From NCBI GenBank assembly GCA_964019165.1, contig OZ025269.1, positions 17,232,187 to 17,296,186 of the forward strand: a stretch of 64,000 nucleotides of DNA. Reading direction: 5' to 3'. This document shows, piece by piece, positions 27,802 through 64,000 of the stretch. The position numbers and the translations under genes are program-made. The notes below the pieces were generated by a model. It saw nothing but the letters and a program-made list of their open reading frames with translations. It was not told where the DNA came from and searched no databases. The stretch's first letter is position 1. Every line of letters starts with the position of its first letter. The DNA is from Mastigias papua (lineage: Eukaryota > Cnidaria > Scyphozoa > Rhizostomeae > Mastigiidae).

Positions 27802-28069
27802 TTAGAAAAATCGTGTCATCCAAGTTCCAATGACTATTTCCAAATGAATGTTAAGCTTGCTGACGGCAGAAATTTAAGCCTTCTGATTTACCACTTGAAT
27901 ATCTCAAGATATCAAAGTGATTAAACATCTCTGAATTTCCGTGCACTATATTCCAGTTACTGATCATTACTTGTTACAGTACTCCCCCAGGCCAGGTAGA
28001 ATTGACCCCCGTCTTTTGTTGTGTTTTTGAATTGCCCGCTACTGTCAATGAGCATGCGTATTTAAGACT

Positions 28070-28260
28070 TCATCTTGACAAATGGCGGCAAGCCCCCTGT
28101 GCATAAGAATGACGGCCTGTTCGAATGAACTCATGTTCTTTGAAGTCGACCATTTTAAGCGATTCAAGGCCAAAGACGCGTGGAAAGGATGATGGTGGAG
28201 GCCATATTGTCTCGCTGACAGCTTCGGGTTGGCAGTATAGCTGTAAGTTCTTGTTGTAAG
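28070..28260 (+). promoter_or_regulatory. Probable INO80 promoter and first non-coding exon region
   Basis: A locally GC- and CpG-richer stretch about 1.1 kb before the INO80 start codon. It contains AAATGGCGGC (28080-28089), close to the YY1 consensus that sits near many animal start sites, and a good donor-like GTAAGT near 28242. A 5' UTR intron from here to the acceptor CCTCATAG|TCAACT (AG at 29253-29254) is plausible. Transcript evidence is absent. Confidence 0.35.
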
Positions 28261-29270
28261 GAATCCAGATTATATTTAATTTGTTTTTTGCTTTTTATAT
28301 GGAAGTAATTGCCCAATATTGATGGAAGATGGAAGTTTGCTGTGGCAGTTTCCAACCTGTCTTTTAAACCAAAACCCGTTGTTTGAGCCCGTGTGAATTC
28401 AGGCCTTCACACGGACCCTTGCATGTTGGGAAGTTTGACCAGTTGAAGTCGAATTTTGTAGCGGACTTTACAGTATCGTTTAGTAGAGTGGCTCGAATTT
28501 GCTGCTAATTATGGAGAATGCATTATAATGCACTCACGAAACTTGGGTAGATAACATACCCAGGGTTTTCGTGATCCTGCCTAAATTCAGGCCCCGTGAT
28601 GTTAATGAGGAATCGCTAGGTCTTCGTTCGTGTAGTTCGAAGGTTATTAGTTATATGAAGTGCACTTTCTACGTGAAGTTCTCAACTCTGCAATAGGCGA
28701 ATTGTTTTACGTTGTATAGTCTTAGCTGATGAGGGTAGTGTTGTAAATTGCCAAGGATACATGGACAAGGAAACACGGTTAAAGCAAACATGGTGCTTGA
28801 TTATCCTGCGCTATGATATTATCGTGGGAATAGGCCCTTTGTTGAAGATTTCAGTCGATACATTGTTAAGTTACCTAGTTACTCTGCTCTTATTTGAGAG
28901 TGCTCTGTACAGCACCTGCCTGCCCCCATTCTAGTAAACAGGGGACAGGATCTGTTTGACTTCAGACAATGTGCCACATCATCTTTGAAATTTTAGTATT
29001 TTTTAACCTTTCCTCAGATGTATTGTGATAGCAGATTGACTAATTCAGTTTGAGATAGTGATTAGCTCTTATTTTATCAAGATTAAAGTGAACTGAACCA
29101 TTTTCTTGACTATTTTCCCTCCCTTACAATTTCCTGCTGAAATTTGGTAGTTTAAGATAACTCTCTTTTCATCTTCCAACTCCAGTTATTTGCTGTTGCT
29201 ATGGTAGCTACCTGAGAGGCATTAGTTGTTATTGTGTTATCATTTCCCTCATAGTCAACTATAAGCCAGA

Positions 29271-57348
<28,078 letters not shown>

Positions 57349-57451
57349 ATTTATTTGTATCAATGTATTTGCTAGGATATCTCAAGTGTAGGTCGATCCA
57401 AGCATGTCCCTTGTTTACCATTCAGTATAAAGAGGGAATGAAATTCATTCC

Positions 57452-57588
57452 AGTCAAAAATTGGTGAAGTTTTAGTCAAAAATTGGTGAATTTTTAGTCA
57501 AAACTCGGTGAATTTTTAGTCAAAAATCGGTGAAGTTTTAGTCAAAAATTGGTGAATTTTTAGTCAAAAATTGGTGAATTTTTCTTAC
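57452..57588. repeat. 22 bp minisatellite in the probable INO80 3' UTR
   Basis: Six copies of a 22-base unit (AGTCAAAAATTGGTGAATTT plus TT, with G/T and C variants) beginning about 100 bp after the stop codon. If the 3' UTR extends this far, the mRNA carries six copies. Confidence 0.88.
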
Positions 57589-59383
57589 AGGATAGAAAAT
57601 GCTCTTTAGAAATGTTTCTTTGGCTGTTATTATTAGGTTAATGTTTAAGCATTTCAACTATTTGTTTTGGGCCATGTTTGGCTTCATTTATATACGCATA
57701 TATAGATATATTGATCGTATCCCAGGATCTATTTTAATGGTACACTGCCAGACAATTGTACAACCGTGAATGTTCTCAAATTGTGTTGAAATGGGAATCG
57801 ATCTTGCTATACAGCGTTTCTGAAGTGGATATATTGAAAATGTATTTGTAGCTGTTTGACAAATGATACATTTTATATATTTATATTTGTAGAAGAAATA
57901 ATTCTTGAAGACGATTTTGTGTGCATGAGAATACAAATCTATGAATTCTATAATTGCTTTACAAAGCTGAAATAGTATTTTTCCTGTTTACTTTGTAGTG
58001 TTCTATGGTTCAAAAAAGGTAGCTTTTTTATGTAATTGTATGCCCGTAGAGAAGATATTTCTTTAGGGACACTCATGCACGTGTATATTGTACAGCAGTA
58101 GGGTACATTTAGGGGCAGTGGCAAAGTGTGGCTTTGATCTTCTTTAGTGTCCCTTGGTCTGCTTGTCCCACCCTCAGTAGGCTGCCAACTGTTCGCCATT
58201 GTTATGCGTTTCTGTTTGTTAATAGAAATAGCGTCTTGCTATCGGTTTATTGCGGTTGGACGCAATTTAGGCTAGGTGTATATGAAAAGTAATCAGTTTC
58301 AAAACAAGATTGTTGTGTGCTCAGACATATGCGCATGACATAATTCGGCTGATTGGGCCGGTAGGTTCATCTTTGCATTTAGTTGTTTTGGAATCTCCCT
58401 TTATGAAATCTCATAAACAAGTTTTGTGCAGTTAGAGAGTCCATTTTGTCCCTTGGCCTCTTCGCCTAAACGATAGTGTTGAAGTGCCTATTGATTAAGC
58501 CTAGTAGCCATTCAGGTACAATATTCCTTATTCTTTATATTTGTCTGTACATCGATTTAGTCACTATCCAAAAGCTCGTACTGTTATACGAGTTGGATAA
58601 AAAATGTGCTGTCAGTATGCTATGAAGCTTTCGCGCTTTTTGGCGCAGTATTGTAATTCTGCTGTACGACAAGTTTATTTCCTAAGCACTGTCATAAAAC
58701 ATCATCAACTCTGGCACGGGTGTATTTGCTGATATGGACATATTGCTTTTTAACTTTAAGCTATCACAATGTTGTCAAAATAATTGATAATTATTGCCAA
58801 ATTATTGTCAGCAGTTAAACGATTCTAAATGAATGAGTGCCTGCTTTATGCCCATTTACTCCCAATATTTCCTTCATAAAGACTTCTGCACAAATTCAAA
58901 TGGAAGAATGTAAGCCCAAGGTTCTAAGGGTATTGCTTCTATTTGAGCCGGCTCTTTAGCGCTCATCACAGTAAGGAATGCTTACACATCTTGGGATCGT
59001 CCTGCTCCCTTATGTTTGAGGATTCTTATTGTACTACGTTGATGTTCACTTTGGGCCCCATTGATCTTATACTTATACCTTAAACTGACTAAAAATTCTT
59101 AATGTCGTCCAATCCACGTCAAACTTTTGACTCTACACTTATGACTAATTTTCATTAAAGATTTGTTAGTTCATGTTATTTCATAGTATGCCAGGGAGGA
59201 AGTCATTTAGCTTTAGTTGTTTTCAAAGATTCTTCATTTACAACTTATGAAAAACTAACGCTAAGATAGTATACAGTGGCATATACGATAAGTGCCGTTT
59301 ATAAAATCGGTAAAAGTATAGCTATGTATAAGTAAAAAGCTCAAATAATGAAAATACCAATTTTTCATTTTTTTTACTTCACG
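57589..59383. other. INO80 3' flank and intergenic DNA
   Basis: No gene recognised. Around 58590-58672 there is a very diverged relative of the foldback family (GTCAGTATGCTATGAAGCTT, then CGCTTTTTGGCGCAGTAT and a CTGTACGACAAG end). No convincing single polyadenylation signal stands out. Confidence 0.4.
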
Positions 59384-59395
59384 TAACTAAAGAGG

Positions 59396-59663
59396 ATGGG
59401 CGAGTGGCCAAGTGGTTAGAGCGCTTGACTGCTGTGCGAAACATCGATGGTTCAAGCCGAACCCTCGGATCATAGTTGGGATGCTCGCTCACTGTTCACC
59501 CAGCAGCAAATGGGTACCTGGTGGCAATACTGGGGAAGTTAAAGGCGGCGAGGAAAGGAACTGGCCACTCTACCTCACTATGCCGGCGGCTCGGGATAAG
59601 TGTCCCTCTAACGGGCACTCCCCCAACGTACGGAATCGTACATGGGACTCACCTTTACCTTTT
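59396..59663 (+). mobile_element. tRNA-derived SINE, copy 1 (full length)
   Basis: 268 bp with a tRNA-like head: A box TGGCCAAGTGG (59405-59415) and B box GGTTCAAGCCG (59449-59459), the polymerase III internal promoter. A body of about 190 bp ends in a CACCTTTACCTTTT tail. Perfect 12 bp duplications TAACTAAAGAGG flank it (59384-59395, 59664-59675), so the insertion is fairly young. A second copy lies at 63177. Confidence 0.9.
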
Positions 59664-59956
59664 TAACTAAAGAGGGTGCCTGTTTCGCTCATGTCTTGGT
59701 AAACTATTCACAATTTTAACGCCTAAAGAATGTGAGTAAGCAATATTTCTTTCGACCGCATGGACCATTAGCAAGAAAACGTTCATACCAGCGCATTGAA
59801 TAAAACTCCACGCAACCCCAACCGCACTTAATCAGTGCTACTGAAAAGTAGTAGGAGCAAGGTACCATGGGAAACAAGTGCATCATGGGTATTTGTATCA
59901 AGTGAGTTCGTGGGCCTGAGTTTTCACATGCGTTTTGTTATTAAGTGACAGTGAAA

Positions 59957-62861
<2,905 letters not shown>

Positions 62862-62864
62862 GTA

Positions 62865-62964
<100 letters not shown>

Positions 62965-63176
62965 CACTTGGTATCAATATATTCATTAGTCTCTTAGCAT
63001 TCTTATGTAATAGTCAGTGGTTTTCAAGTGAAATTTGGAAGTAGGTTTATGTTCTAGTCATATTATGGATAGGGTAGCAATGGGATTGACTCAGTGGCTT
63101 ACTAATGAAATTGGTGCCACTCTGGAATTATAAGTATATCATGGCTGGGTATAGGGTCCTATGCAGATATCAGAGG

Positions 63177-63432
63177 GCAGTTGGCCAAATGGTTGGAGTG
63201 CTTGACTGCTGACTGGAACAGCAATGTTTTGAGCCAAACTCTTAGATCATAATTAGGATACTGGCTCATTGTCCACCTAGCATCAACTAAGTTCCTGGTG
63301 GCAATACTGTTGAAGTTAAGGCTGGTGGGGAAAGGATCTGGCCACCCTACCTCACTATACTGAAAGCTAAGAATATGTGTCCTCTCTAACAACCACTCCC
63401 CTTCATTGGAACCATACATGCGACTAACCTTT
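63177..63432 (+). mobile_element. tRNA-derived SINE, copy 2 (diverged)
   Basis: Colinear with the copy at 59396 over its full length (TGGCCAAATGG A box, TGCTTGACTGCTGACTGGAA, CTACCTCACTATAC, ACATGCGACTAACC end), about 75-80 percent alike by eye. A short TCAGAGG repeat flanks it (63170-63176, 63433-63439). The B box is degraded, so it is an older, probably silent copy. Confidence 0.85.
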
Positions 63433-63482
63433 TCAGAGGTATCAGAATACTTAAATTACCCTCAGTAGTCAATTTACATGTT

Positions 63483-63811
63483 ATTTTTATAAGAAACAAG
63501 CCTTCGGCCTGGATGTTTCTTAATATTTTGTCAAATCCAGCCTTAAATGTTACTTAGGTATTTCTTAAATTTTTTGAAAGTTCCTTTGTACAAAAGCAAG
63601 GCAACTGTGAGATGAAAAATAGAATTTTCAATTGAAAACATTTAGCAGATAGATGTTATCTGTAGTTTATTTCCAGTTTGGGAACATTTTTCCCCCAAAA
63701 AAAGACTTTTCAAGTTTTTGAGACTCAGCCTACCTGTGTTTCTTAAATATTTCTTAGCTTTTGCCTGATTTGAGCATCATGTTTCTTATAGACTTGTTTC
63801 TTATAAAAAAT
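63483..63811. mobile_element. TIR element with GTTTCTTA subterminal repeats
   Basis: Ends TTTTTATAAGAAACAAG (left) and CTTGTTTCTTATAAAAA (right) are inverted copies. TGTTTCTTA or ATTTCTTA recurs at least five times inside, a pattern like pogo-type subterminal binding sites. No coding frame. Similar TATAAGAAA sequence occurs near 26825. Confidence 0.6.
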
Positions 63812-64000
63812 ACATGTACACATAGTATTATTTGCTTGTAACATACCCACATTGGCTATTGGATAAGTCCTAACCCTGTATTCATCTATCACATCTGAAA
63901 CTTGTATACCTATCATGCATAGTGTATTGTGCTTGAGAGGTGTCTCAATTTGAATCCTTTCTGTCACATAACAATTCTGACATGTCATTTAATAGAGCAA

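Noticed and set aside
59396..59470. tRNA gene
   Set aside because: Has A and B boxes but continues into a SINE body with target duplications and cannot form a full tRNA cloverleaf.

Overview
This is eukaryotic genomic DNA, most likely from a marine invertebrate animal; the phylum cannot be fixed from the sequence. It is AT-rich and intron-dense, with long (TA)n arrays and many short transposable elements. Four animal-type genes can be reconstructed exon by exon, with splice phases that agree at nearly every junction.

Layout. Positions 1-16.4 kb are a transposon graveyard. It holds a (TA)n array, one exon of a possible secreted PAN/apple-domain gene (minus strand, 4538-4843), a frameshifted non-LTR retrotransposon tail (6055-6740), a TAA-flanked terminal-inverted-repeat element (12691-13089), two pogo/Tigger-type elements (13388-14081 and 14813-15812), and MITEs nested in one another. 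At 16435-21090 (+) lies THUMPD3, a THUMP-domain tRNA guanine-N2 methyltransferase, in three coding exons. Convergent with it (21543-23199, minus) is a two-exon MIF4G-domain gene of the MIF4GD/CTIF type. Positions 23.2-28 kb hold repeats, including a degraded PIF/Harbinger element. At 29271-57348 (+) lies INO80, the Snf2-family ATPase of the INO80 chromatin remodeller, with at least 41 coding exons over 28 kb and about 1,508 residues expected. At 59957-62861 (+), running off the right side of the window, are the first four exons of an RNA-binding protein with one RRM and a CCHC zinc knuckle (RBM4/Lark-like). Two copies of one tRNA-derived SINE flank and follow its 5' end.

How the genes work together. 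They form no operon or pathway. All four are conserved information-processing genes (tRNA modification, translation initiation, chromatin remodelling, RNA binding) lying among unrelated mobile DNA.

The most unusual signal is a family of short foldback elements (about 5785, 16058, 49244 and 56020, perhaps 58590). Each carries a type I hammerhead-ribozyme-like core: CUGANGA, short stem II, GAAA, a three-pair stem III, a UUC cleavage site, and a six- to seven-pair stem I that is kept in every copy. The two most complete copies are flanked by 11-14 bp direct repeats. One sits inside another MITE, whose pre-insertion sequence can be read directly. Two further hammerhead-like cores of a different type lie in INO80 introns (32553-32590 plus, 50537-50571 minus).
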